A DNA stretch of 64,000 nucleotides from Chryseobacterium sp. JJR-5R (lineage in GTDB: Bacteria > Bacteroidota > Bacteroidia > Flavobacteriales > Weeksellaceae): contig NZ_CP139137.1 of assembly GCF_034047335.1 (NCBI RefSeq), forward strand, positions 2,356,001-2,420,000, read 5' to 3'. Positions 44,342 through 53,439 of the stretch are shown piece after piece. Every line of letters starts with the position of its first letter. The first letter of the stretch is position 1. A program made the translations under genes and the position numbers. The notes beneath the pieces were generated by a model. The model searched no databases. It was not told the DNA's origin and saw nothing but the letters and a program-made list of their open reading frames with translations.

Positions 44342-45808
44342 TTAAAAAATATACGTTGCAGTAGAAATTCCCGGCATGGTAACAGAAGCGGTCTGCTGAT
44401 TATATTTAATATTAAATGTCTTATCTCCGGTGTTGCTGTTCTGTACAATTAAAACCGTTTTCCCCTGAGGCGTCTTGAAAGCGACCGTTGAAAGGTTATC
44501 CCCTTGTGTGGAAGCAATTCTCTGAGAATTTGCCGGAACAAATTTTGAGGCATGGGCAATGATGTAATAGGCAACATTTTTATCATAACTTGATCCACCT
44601 GTGATTGTAACGGCACCTTTACATTGCGTACATCCGCCCGGCGTATGCGGTCCGAATGATGCATCATTGGCGACATTCCATTCCAATGCGTTTCTGCTCC
44701 AGTTCCTCATGGAACCGATGACAATATTTTTAACATGCCAGTCCAGATCTCCTGAGAAATTTCCGGTAGAGCTCGTCCACTGTTCCGTAAAATACACATT
44801 TTTATTCGGAAACAGGTTGTGGACGGTACCTAAGGCAGAAATATCCCCGGCGTATAAATGAAATGCCGAACCGTCTACGAAAGGATTTGCAGCCGGATCA
44901 TTTAAAACAGCCAGCGGATAAGCCGGATTATCGCAATTGTGGTCATACGCGATAATCTTGGTATTGATGTTGGCAGCTTGAAAAGCCGGCCCTAAATGTG
45001 CTTTGATGAATGTTGCCTGATCTCCGGCCGTCATGTACATGCTCGGGTTGTTACCGGGATGCAACGGCTCGTTCTGAGGCGTGATGGCATCAATCTTAAT
45101 GCCCTCAGCCTGCATAGCCTGGATGTATTTCACAAAGTATTTTGCATAAACACTGTAATACTCCGGTTTTAAGCTTCCTCCGATGCTGTTTCCGTTGTCT
45201 TTCATCCATACCGGGGCCGTCCACGGCGTAGCAAGGATTTTAATATTGGGATTGATTGCCAGAATATCCTTTAACATCTGAACAACGGCCTGGTCTTTCG
45301 TAAGGCTGAACTGTGCAAGGTTTGCATCGGTCTGGCCGGAAGGCAGATCATTGTAGGTAAAAACTTCACTGTTAAGATCGGAAGCCCCGATGCTGATCCG
45401 CAGGTAGCTTATCCCGATTCCCGAACTGCTGAACAGGTCATTTAGCAGTTCCTGTTTTTTGGCTGTGCTCAGCTGGTTGATCACCTGGACACTTCCTCCG
45501 GTAAGGGTATACCCGAACCCGTCCACTGTCTGGAATACCTGTGAAGCATCCACCTCAATGGTTGTTCCCGTACCAGCGGTTCCTGAAAAAGACGCATTGC
45601 CCTGCTGCTGGAGTTTTACGGACTGGTCTCCTTTGGTAAGCCATACCTGTATAGGGTCTCCCGTACCGGTTCCTGCTCCTGTTCCGCTTCCGGGATTATC
45701 ATTATTCGATAAATCCGAAGATGTACTGCTGCAGTTTAAAAAAGAAAGAAGTGCTACACCGCAAAGCGCAGCACCTCTAAAGAAACTATATGAATGTTGT
45801 GATTTCAT
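44342..45808 (-). CDS. GH30 family beta-1,6-glucanase-like lipoprotein
   Basis: A 488-residue GH30 lipoprotein with lipobox FLNC (Cys26) and a Ser/Gly/Thr-rich linker (residues 27-50). Acid/base E247 in ITPQNEPLH and nucleophile E342 in VYFTEQW are visible. The sequence fits GH30_3, which contains endo-beta-1,6-glucanases such as BT3312. It should sit on the outer surface and cut beta-1,6-linked main chain or branches. It follows the glycan-binding protein gene by 21 bases. Confidence 0.92.
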   Translation of the reverse strand: MKSQHSYSFFRGAALCGVALLSFLNCSSTSSDLSNNDNPGSGTGAGTGTGDPIQVWLTKGDQSVKLQQQGNASFSGTAGTGTTIEVDASQVFQTVDGFGYTLTGGSVQVINQLSTAKKQELLNDLFSSSGIGISYLRISIGASDLNSEVFTYNDLPSGQTDANLAQFSLTKDQAVVQMLKDILAINPNIKILATPWTAPVWMKDNGNSIGGSLKPEYYSVYAKYFVKYIQAMQAEGIKIDAITPQNEPLHPGNNPSMYMTAGDQATFIKAHLGPAFQAANINTKIIAYDHNCDNPAYPLAVLNDPAANPFVDGSAFHLYAGDISALGTVHNLFPNKNVYFTEQWTSSTGNFSGDLDWHVKNIVIGSMRNWSRNALEWNVANDASFGPHTPGGCTQCKGAVTITGGSSYDKNVAYYIIAHASKFVPANSQRIASTQGDNLSTVAFKTPQGKTVLIVQNSNTGDKTFNIKYNQQTASVTMPGISTATYIF

Positions 45809-45829
45809 ATTAAAATTTGTATGTAAGAA

Positions 45830-46690
45830 TTATTGCATTCTGCGGAACTCCACTTTGTCTATGCTTAAGCTGTTAACGGTTTTTCCGCCGCATTTGATAA
45901 CAAGATAGACGGTTCCAGTTGTCGTGGCTGTATAGACTCCACCGTTTTTATCACCGTTACAGCCAATAGCAGATATTTTATCGTCAAAAGCTGCTTTTCC
46001 GCAACCGTCCCATGTGTTAATATTTCTGTAAACATTACCACTGATATCCTGACCTTGTGCAGGAATACTGTTTACGACATACACTTCAAACCAGGTATCT
46101 TCCAGTGCAGTATTAGACTTTACGCTCATATCAATCGAATACTTCTGACCTGCTTCAACCTGTATCGGCTGATAAATAGCCTGCTGATTACTTCCAGTAG
46201 CTACAAAAGTGGCCATTCCTGTAGGATTGCTCAGTATCCACTGTGCTCCCGACGTACTGATGTTATGAACTGTCCATTTTGATGCATCAGCAGGCGTATC
46301 AAATCTTCCCCCTTTAATAATATTACCATAAACAGGATCAGAATTAGTAACAGTTATGGTTTTACTGTCTGTACCCGCGATAACGCCACCAATTCCTATT
46401 GCCTGGTGTTTTATTATATATATACCTTCATCAGGAAGAAATAAATCCTGTATATTTTTTCCTATTTTGAAAGCATCACCATCTATGCTCCATTTTGTCG
46501 TTATATAGTTATTGGCATTTGTTGTAAGCGTATATTTATTCTCTGTAATTTTTTTTACATTAAATGTGCCGTCTACCATATCCTGAGTAATACCGTTTCC
46601 GTCACCATCAATTGTATCAGGTGTACAAGCGGCAAAAGAAAGAACTGCAATACCCATCAGAAGACTCTTTGTAATATATTTAGCTATCAT
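45830..46690 (-). CDS. Surface glycan-binding lipoprotein (PUL)
   Basis: A 286-residue lipoprotein with lipobox FAAC (Cys22). The N-terminal about 100 residues look like a PKD/Ig-type domain (NKYTLTTNANNYITTKWSI), and residues 130-286 resemble a CBM4/9-like carbohydrate-binding beta-sandwich (GGRFDTPADASKWTVHN ... YSIDMSVKSN). Position after SusD matches SusE-type surface glycan-binding proteins. No catalytic motif. More AT-rich than the enzymes after it. Confidence 0.8.
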   Translation of the reverse strand: MIAKYITKSLLMGIAVLSFAACTPDTIDGDGNGITQDMVDGTFNVKKITENKYTLTTNANNYITTKWSIDGDAFKIGKNIQDLFLPDEGIYIIKHQAIGIGGVIAGTDSKTITVTNSDPVYGNIIKGGRFDTPADASKWTVHNISTSGAQWILSNPTGMATFVATGSNQQAIYQPIQVEAGQKYSIDMSVKSNTALEDTWFEVYVVNSIPAQGQDISGNVYRNINTWDGCGKAAFDDKISAIGCNGDKNGGVYTATTTGTVYLVIKCGGKTVNSLSIDKVEFRRMQ

Positions 46691-46705
46691 ATTTATAGTT
46701 CAGAA

Positions 46706-48226
46706 TTAATATTTAGGATTTTGTTTAAGAATCGTACCGGTAAGTTCTGTATAAGGAATTGGCATAATTTCGTTTTTACCTGCTACAAAGCCTTTAAATG
46801 CTAATGCTGAAGGAGCATCTCCCCATCTTACCAAATCGAAAAACCGATGTCCTTCTCCTATCAGTTCTCTTCTTCTTTCATCTTTAATTGCCTGTATAGA
46901 AACTGGAACTGATGCCAGTCCGACTCTTGCCCTTACTGCATCTAACAGAACTTGTGCTCTGGAGCCCGAACCGTTAAGTGCCTCAGCTTCCATAAGATAA
47001 GTATCTGCCAATCTTATCAGAATATAGTTTTTTCTGAAATTTAATTCCCAAGCACCTGGCAAAGTTGTTTTTTCACTTAATGTAGGAAGATATTTATTAA
47101 GAAAATATCCTGAATCCATATATGCACCAGAGTAATCAGCCTTACCCTGCTGTTTTAATGATTTTATGTTCATAATGGATGCATTGAGTCTCGGATCTCC
47201 CTGCATAAAATTAAAAAGATTTTCTGTAACAGGATTAAATGCCCATCCGGCTATAAGATCCGGGGCATCATCTTTAAGCTTACTGTAGCCTCTTGGAGCC
47301 GTCATAATACAGATTGAATTTCCTTCATCTTTACCTTGTCCCCAAAAACCCCAGTCTGAACTTCCCTGATTAGTATGCATTACTTCAAAAATAGATTCGG
47401 TAGTAAACTTGTTATCTGTAACCCAGAGATCTGCAAAGTTCTGTACAAGTTTATAACCATATTGGCTGCTTGTTCCGGGAGTACCATTAACAGATGCTAA
47501 TTGTGCAGCAGCTTCAGCTTTCTTATTTTCATACAGATATACTTTTCCCAACAGTGCTTTCGCAGCACCTTGTGTAAGCCTTCCTCTTTCTACACCGCTC
47601 ACTGTAGCAGGCAGATTGGGAATTGCAGCCAGCAAATCCTGCTCTATCTGTGTGTATACTGCGGCAGGAGTAGCTTGAGGAATATTATAATAATCATCTG
47701 TTGCCTTTATTTCTTTAAGGATAAGCGGAATATTACCGAAGGTACGGAGAAGATCGAAATAATATAAAGCTCTAAGAGTTTTTGCTTCTGCTGTGAATCT
47801 ATTCTTAACGGCATCACTCATATCTGCCTGAGGAATTTTTTCGATAAGCACATTTGCTCTTGAAATTCCCTGATAATAATCTCTCCAGTAACTTGCTGGT
47901 ATGGTATTCGGATTAATTTGAAAATTAGATATCCCCTGAATTCCGGCCCCGTCTGTACCACTTCCTCCTCCTGCATAGAAGTCATCTGAACCTGCATTAA
48001 AGAAAGTTACCATGTTTTCAAATCCTCCTGCATATTTCCGTACAACATCATAAGTACCAACCAATGCGAAAAAGCATTCTTGCTCATTTCTGAAAAAGCT
48101 GTCTGTAGGAAATGCTCCCAAGTATTTTACATCTTCGATATTTTCATTATTACATGAAACACCGGTAATTGCCAGTCCTAAAAAAAGTGACGCAGCTATG
48201 CTTATTTTATAAATTTTATTTTTCAT
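46706..48226 (-). CDS. susD: SusD/RagB family nutrient-binding lipoprotein
   Basis: A 506-residue SusD-like outer-membrane lipoprotein, lipobox TGVSC (Cys25), from the ATG at 48226; longer starts lie inside SusC. The family blocks are RAEAxxLRALYYFDLLRTFGNIPL (TPR region), RLADTYLMEAEALN and the C-terminal RRRELIGEGHRFFDLVRWG. It lids the SusC transporter and binds glycan. It starts 10 bases after susC. AT-rich compared with neighbours. Confidence 0.94.
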   Translation of the reverse strand: MKNKIYKISIAASLFLGLAITGVSCNNENIEDVKYLGAFPTDSFFRNEQECFFALVGTYDVVRKYAGGFENMVTFFNAGSDDFYAGGGSGTDGAGIQGISNFQINPNTIPASYWRDYYQGISRANVLIEKIPQADMSDAVKNRFTAEAKTLRALYYFDLLRTFGNIPLILKEIKATDDYYNIPQATPAAVYTQIEQDLLAAIPNLPATVSGVERGRLTQGAAKALLGKVYLYENKKAEAAAQLASVNGTPGTSSQYGYKLVQNFADLWVTDNKFTTESIFEVMHTNQGSSDWGFWGQGKDEGNSICIMTAPRGYSKLKDDAPDLIAGWAFNPVTENLFNFMQGDPRLNASIMNIKSLKQQGKADYSGAYMDSGYFLNKYLPTLSEKTTLPGAWELNFRKNYILIRLADTYLMEAEALNGSGSRAQVLLDAVRARVGLASVPVSIQAIKDERRRELIGEGHRFFDLVRWGDAPSALAFKGFVAGKNEIMPIPYTELTGTILKQNPKY

Positions 48227-48236
48227 TGTTAATTTT

Positions 48237-51143
48237 TTAGAATGTAATATTCGCACCGAAAATAAATGTTCTTGCCTGCGGATAGTAAGCTCTGTCAATA
48301 CCAAAGCTGTCACCTGCTGCGATTTCAGGATCATATCCCGTATATTTTGTAAATGTAAACAAGTTTTCTGCAGTTACATAAAGACGAAGTTTACCCACAC
48401 CGAAATTTTGTGTCATGGTTTGTGGAAGAGTATACCCAAGCTGAATCAACTTTACTCTCACATAATCTCCTTTTTGCAAATAATAACCTGACATCCATGT
48501 GTAATTATGATTGGTATCATCAACCGTTACCCTTGGTGTAGAATTTGAAGTGCCCTCGCCTGTCCATCGGTCTAAAATTGCTGTCTGGTAATTGGCATTT
48601 AACAGATCAAGCCTTCTTAAACCCTGAAAAATTTTATTACCTGCCTGGCCCTGTGCAAATACCATAAAATCCCAATTTTTATAATTCAGATTAACGGTCA
48701 TCCCGAAAGTGAATTTAGGTACAGAATTTCCGAGATTCACTTTATCAGCATCTGTAATTCTTCCATCTCCATTAGCATCTGCCCAGATAAAGTCTCCAGG
48801 TTTAGCATCTGGAAGAATCATTTGTCCGTTGGCGTTTACATAAGAGTTAATCTGAGCTTGGTTTTGGAAAATCCCTAATGTATTATATCCATAAAATGAA
48901 CCATAAGATTCTCCTACCTGGATTCTTGATACTGGTCCCATAGACTGAAATCCGGGGCCATCAATATAGTCTCTGCCTTGTTCAAGTCTTGTAACGGTAT
49001 TTTTCAGATAGGCGAAATTTCCGTTTACAGATACACCCCAATCAGACCAGTTTTTCTTATATCCCAATTCTACCTCTACTCCTTCATTCTCCATATCACC
49101 TATATTCGCTGTCGGAGCTACTGTTACACCAACATATCCCGGAATATAAATTTGCCTTAGGATATCAGAGGTTTTTTTCTTATAATAATCTACTGTTAAG
49201 TTAAAATTATTTAGGAACCTAAAGTCGGCGGCAAAGTTTAGCTGCGAAGTAGTTTCCCATTTCAAATCAGGATTTGCTAAAGTGTTAGGCAGGTATCCGG
49301 GCTGTATAACTTCAGTACCTGAACTGTTATAAAAAGGATAGTTAGCTCCCGATACATAGAAGCTTGCAAATTGGAAATCATTAATTCCGTCATTTCCTAA
49401 AATACCATATCCTCCACGAAGTTTAAGCGTATTAATGATTTTGTTTTCAGGCCAAAAGCTTTCATTATTTACATTCCAGCCAAGGGAAAATGCAGGAAAT
49501 GTTCCCCAATGATTATTCGCTCCGAATTTTGAAGAACCATCTCTTCGCAATGTTCCTGTAAATAAATATTTATTATCATAATCATATATTATCCTTCCGA
49601 AATATGATACTTTATGCGTATTGATGTTATCCCAAGCATTGACTGTCTGATTTGCTCTTCCCACATCAAAATTAAATGAAGCATCCAAATAGCTCGAAAT
49701 AGGCAGATTACTGTGCGTTACAGTTTGTCCGAAACCGATATTATATTCGTAATACCCATTACCTGCTAGCAGGTTCAGATTGTGTTTACCAAATCTTTTT
49801 TGATAGTTAATTGTATTTTCCAGACTCCACTCAAACTTTTCCTGATTCGTTCTGCTAAGGCTGTTTACTCCTAAATTACTATAATTAGCACTTAAATAAT
49901 ACAGAGGAGTAAAATTCTTATTTCCCCAATATGCTTTTTTCCCGTTGATCGATGATCTGAAAGTAAGATCTTTCATAACCTTTAGATCTGCAAACACATT
50001 AGCAATAAAATCATCGCTCCATCCGGTATTGCCCAGTTGAGTATATCTGAAAGCAAGAGGATTTGTCATTTCATTCTGAACAAGACTGGAAATACCATAT
50101 GGGACTCCATTGGCATCTTTTACTACAAAAGGCCTTGCAGCCAGAGGAACACTGGAAATGTCAGGATTAAGAATAGGTGTTGTAGGATCCAGATTAACTG
50201 CAGAGCTCAATGGTCCTCCAAATTCTCCATTGGAATTGATTCCCTGTGATTTTGTATGTGTGTATGCTAATGTTTGTCCTACTGTAAGCCAGTTCGTGAG
50301 TTTATGAGTAGAGTTTAAACGTGCTGTAAGTCTTTTGTAATATGAAATATCACTCATTACGATACCGGTCTGATCATAATACCCAAAAGATCCGTAGAAT
50401 GTTGACTTCTCGTTGCCTCCGTTGATACTGAATTCATGGTTTGATCTTTCACTTGTATTGAAAATTACATCCTGCCAATCTGTTCCGGCTCCTAAGGATT
50501 GCGGGTTACTGAATTTTGGAGCTTGGCCACCATTTACATATGCCTCATTCAGAATCGTTGCATACTGTGTAGCATTTAAAAGGTCTAATTTCCTAGAAGC
50601 ATTACCGATGCCGTAAAATCCATTATAGCTTAAATTAAGCCTTCCTCGTTTTCCTTTTTTAGTAGTGACCAGAATTACACCTCTGGCCGCCGAAACTCCG
50701 TAAATGGCAGATGATGCACCATCTTTTAAGACTTCAATATTTTCTATATCAGATTGATTCAGCCAACCGATTCCGTCAACAACAATTCCATCAACCACCC
50801 AAAGAGGGTCATTGCTTGCTCCGAAACTGGTAATCCCTCTTACACGGATTGTTGCTCCGGATCCCGGCTGTCCGGAATTGGTAATTACATTCACACCGGC
50901 TGCCCTGCCCTGAAGTACCTGCTCCGGCTTACCCGCAGGAATGTTTTCAATGTCACTCGCCTTGATGCTGGAAATGGCTCCCGTTACATTGCTTTTCTTC
51001 TGGGTACCGTAGCCGATCATTACCACTTCCTCGATTTTGGTCTCCTTGGAAACGGTGTCATTCGATGTGTTCTGGGCACTGAAATTTGCCGTAAAGTAGA
51101 GCACGGCAACCATCCCTAAACTTCTAGATATTTTTACATTCAT
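48237..51143 (-). CDS. susC: SusC/RagA TonB-dependent glycan importer
   Basis: A 968-residue outer-membrane transporter. Signal peptide ends SAQ; the TonB-box-like KIEEVVMIGYGTQKK is followed by the plug domain (VLQGRAAGVNVITNSG, ASSAIYGVSAARGVILVTT) and a 22-strand barrel ending in ARTFIFGANITF. It lacks the N-terminal carboxypeptidase-like domain that many SusC carry. First gene of the PUL operon. The first 260 bases are about 51% GC in three lines counted, later lines fall to 20-43%, suggesting a composite gene. Confidence 0.95.
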   Translation of the reverse strand: MNVKISRSLGMVAVLYFTANFSAQNTSNDTVSKETKIEEVVMIGYGTQKKSNVTGAISSIKASDIENIPAGKPEQVLQGRAAGVNVITNSGQPGSGATIRVRGITSFGASNDPLWVVDGIVVDGIGWLNQSDIENIEVLKDGASSAIYGVSAARGVILVTTKKGKRGRLNLSYNGFYGIGNASRKLDLLNATQYATILNEAYVNGGQAPKFSNPQSLGAGTDWQDVIFNTSERSNHEFSINGGNEKSTFYGSFGYYDQTGIVMSDISYYKRLTARLNSTHKLTNWLTVGQTLAYTHTKSQGINSNGEFGGPLSSAVNLDPTTPILNPDISSVPLAARPFVVKDANGVPYGISSLVQNEMTNPLAFRYTQLGNTGWSDDFIANVFADLKVMKDLTFRSSINGKKAYWGNKNFTPLYYLSANYSNLGVNSLSRTNQEKFEWSLENTINYQKRFGKHNLNLLAGNGYYEYNIGFGQTVTHSNLPISSYLDASFNFDVGRANQTVNAWDNINTHKVSYFGRIIYDYDNKYLFTGTLRRDGSSKFGANNHWGTFPAFSLGWNVNNESFWPENKIINTLKLRGGYGILGNDGINDFQFASFYVSGANYPFYNSSGTEVIQPGYLPNTLANPDLKWETTSQLNFAADFRFLNNFNLTVDYYKKKTSDILRQIYIPGYVGVTVAPTANIGDMENEGVEVELGYKKNWSDWGVSVNGNFAYLKNTVTRLEQGRDYIDGPGFQSMGPVSRIQVGESYGSFYGYNTLGIFQNQAQINSYVNANGQMILPDAKPGDFIWADANGDGRITDADKVNLGNSVPKFTFGMTVNLNYKNWDFMVFAQGQAGNKIFQGLRRLDLLNANYQTAILDRWTGEGTSNSTPRVTVDDTNHNYTWMSGYYLQKGDYVRVKLIQLGYTLPQTMTQNFGVGKLRLYVTAENLFTFTKYTGYDPEIAAGDSFGIDRAYYPQARTFIFGANITF

Positions 51144-51319
51144 ATACAGTTAGTTTTTTAATTCTCAAATTGAGACAATAAAAATATATTTTTTTTTAAA
51201 TAATTAACATTATCTTAATAAATATTTTAATTTTTCCTTTATTTTTGGGACTTCAAAGGCCTATTTTTTCCCGTACTTTTCATAAAAAATCATAAAAAGC
51301 AATAAAATTAATCCCCAAA

Positions 51320-52513
51320 ATGATGACCAGCACTGCCCGAATCTCCCTTCCGCTGAAACTTACTTTTCTTATTTTTTCAATGGTGCTTAATTGTATGGGC
51401 CTGGTTATCCTGCAGCTTTCGGAGGCAAAAATCACCTTCGAAAAACTCGGTTTCCTGGAATCTTTCAAAGATCTGCCGATTGCTTTTATCTCCCTTTTTG
51501 CCGTCAATTTCATCAGCAGGTTCGGGACTAAAAAATCACTCATTCTTGCCCTGTCCATTGTCGGGATCTGCTCATTAATCCTGCCGTTCGTGGAAGTATT
51601 CTGGTTTTATAAATTATGGTTTGCCATTGTCGGGACCTGTTTTGCCATCGGGAAGATTTGTGTATACGGAATACTCAGGCACAATATTTCAGATGAGAAA
51701 TCTTTAGCCAGGACCATGAACAGTGTCGAGGCTTCTTTCATGATCGGCATTTTCGTTGTGAACATCGGTTTCGGATCGCTTATTTCCAGCCGCTTTTCAG
51801 AATTCTGGAAATTCGGTTTCTTATCCATTTCATTACTGTCAGCTATTACAATCTTCCTGTTTTTAAAGCTTCCTGTCTCAGAATCTGTGCCTACTGAAAA
51901 AGAGAGCATGCTCAGAGAACTTTCAAAACTGGTTAATCCTCTGATGGCTCTATTTTTAGCCATTATTTTCTCCATCGTATTCATAGAACAGAGCTTTAAT
52001 TCCTGGCTGCCTTCATTTTATAAGAACCATCTGAAGGTAAATTCTTTTTTCTCGCTCCAGGCTACATCACTCATGGCTGTTTTTTCCTATATCGGAAGAA
52101 TCATTACAGCTAATCTGATCCAAAGGTTTGCCCTGTCGAAATATTATACCGCCTGCCTCTCGCTCATTATGCTGGTACTGGCTGTCATCAGCGGTATCCA
52201 GTTCTTCGGTGCAGATGATGCAGAAATACTATTGTTTTTATTCCCCGTTACCGGCCTTTTCCTTTCACCGCTGTATCCTGTGATCAGTTCGAAAATGATC
52301 GCCCGGGTAGACAAAAGCAGGACCCACCTTTTCACTTCACTGATTGTCATTTTCTCATCTCTGGGAAGTTCTGTAAGTTCTATTATGATGTCTGTTCTGT
52401 TCGGAAACCGGATGCTGGGCTATTATTCACTGTACATTCTGTCGGCCGTTACCGTACTGCTGATCATAAGTTTGATTTATTTTAAGCTTGCAGACCGTAC
52501 TTTTGAAAAATAA
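51320..52513 (+). CDS. MFS transporter
   Basis: A 397-residue major facilitator protein with 12 hydrophobic segments and no signal peptide. The N-half has FGTKKSLILALSIVG (the A-motif loop between helices 2 and 3) and TCFAIGKICVYGILR. It is divergent from susC (176 bases), and the Nudix regulator follows 16 bases later, so it may import sugars released by the PUL. Sugar specificity is not visible. Confidence 0.85.
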   Translation: MMTSTARISLPLKLTFLIFSMVLNCMGLVILQLSEAKITFEKLGFLESFKDLPIAFISLFAVNFISRFGTKKSLILALSIVGICSLILPFVEVFWFYKLWFAIVGTCFAIGKICVYGILRHNISDEKSLARTMNSVEASFMIGIFVVNIGFGSLISSRFSEFWKFGFLSISLLSAITIFLFLKLPVSESVPTEKESMLRELSKLVNPLMALFLAIIFSIVFIEQSFNSWLPSFYKNHLKVNSFFSLQATSLMAVFSYIGRIITANLIQRFALSKYYTACLSLIMLVLAVISGIQFFGADDAEILLFLFPVTGLFLSPLYPVISSKMIARVDKSRTHLFTSLIVIFSSLGSSVSSIMMSVLFGNRMLGYYSLYILSAVTVLLIISLIYFKLADRTFEK

Positions 52514-52529
52514 TTTTATTTTTACTGAC

Positions 52530-53318
52530 ATGAAAACCAAAAACGAAAAAAACAAAGAAACCCTTCAGGAACTTATCGATACAAAGGACTTTGTAGCACA
52601 CATATCGGTAGACTGCACCATATTTGGTTTTCATAACAATATCCTGAAAGTCCTGCTTCTTAAGTACCACGACCTGAATCTGTGGTCGCTGCCCGGAGGT
52701 TTCGTATTCAATGATGAAGATCTCCGGGAGGCCGCTGCGCGGGTTTTACACGAGAGGACGCATCTTAAGGATATTTTCCTTAAACAGTTCCATACCTTCG
52801 GAAGAATTGACCGGACTGAAAACAATGTCCATCAGATTCTTCTCAATAACAAAGGCATTGAAGTCCCTAAGGACCACTGGATTTTCCAGCGGTTTGTTAC
52901 AGTCGGATACTGCAGCCTGATTGATTTTTCAATGGCCAATACATTTCCCGATGCTTTTAACGAAAGCTGTGAATGGTTTGAAGTAAACAAACTTCCGCAG
53001 ATGGCTTTCGACCATGACCGCATTATCGAAACCGGACTGGAATACCTGAGGATGAACATCAATACCGAAGTGGCGGCGAGCAACCTTTTACCGGAAAAAT
53101 TTACGATGAAAGACTTACAGTCGCTCTATGAAACCATTTTAGGGGAATCGTTCAGAAGAAACAATTTCCAGCGCAAGATCTTAAGCCTTAATATTTTGGA
53201 AAGGCTGGAAAAGCTGTATGACGGCTCTGCCAACAAAGCGCCGTATTTATACAAGTTTAAAAACAGGATTTACCATCCTGCCAACCAGTACCCTATTTCC
53301 AACGAAGATGAACATTAG
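52530..53318 (+). CDS. Nudix-domain transcriptional regulator (NrtR/AraR-like)
   Basis: A 262-residue regulator with an N-terminal Nudix-like domain and a C-terminal winged helix. The Nudix box region GGFVFNDEDLREAAARVLHER lacks the REUxEE catalytic core, so it is probably a sensor and not a hydrolase. The C-terminal part (LQSLYETILGESFRRNNFQRKIL) is the DNA-binding domain of NrtR/AraR proteins. AraR-type members in Bacteroidota respond to sugars. The ATG at 52530 (MKTKNEK) was preferred; an earlier ATG overlaps the MFS gene. It is 16 bases after the MFS gene and close to the PUL. Confidence 0.85.
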   Translation: MKTKNEKNKETLQELIDTKDFVAHISVDCTIFGFHNNILKVLLLKYHDLNLWSLPGGFVFNDEDLREAAARVLHERTHLKDIFLKQFHTFGRIDRTENNVHQILLNNKGIEVPKDHWIFQRFVTVGYCSLIDFSMANTFPDAFNESCEWFEVNKLPQMAFDHDRIIETGLEYLRMNINTEVAASNLLPEKFTMKDLQSLYETILGESFRRNNFQRKILSLNILERLEKLYDGSANKAPYLYKFKNRIYHPANQYPISNEDEH

Positions 53319-53439
53319 GATGGTTCCGATGATCACTGCCCTTATAATTTAACCCTTTCATTGCCAGCTGATAAAATGCATGTAAAAAAAATTTCCATGA
53401 ACTCGTGAAAAGTGCTATTTTTAGGAAAATTAAATTACA

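Larger units (their letters stand above)
39571..51143 (-). other. Beta-glucan polysaccharide utilisation locus (PUL)
   Basis: Seven minus-strand genes, SusC, SusD, surface glycan-binding protein, GH30, GH3, GH16, GH30. The first five are separated by only 10-21 bases and form one operon; a hairpin at 42054-42074 and 193 bases separate the GH16-GH30 pair. The enzyme set (GH30, GH3, GH16) resembles known loci for beta-1,6- and beta-1,3-glucans (established: BT3309-3314 type, GH16 laminarinases). Substrate is inference. Confidence 0.85.
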
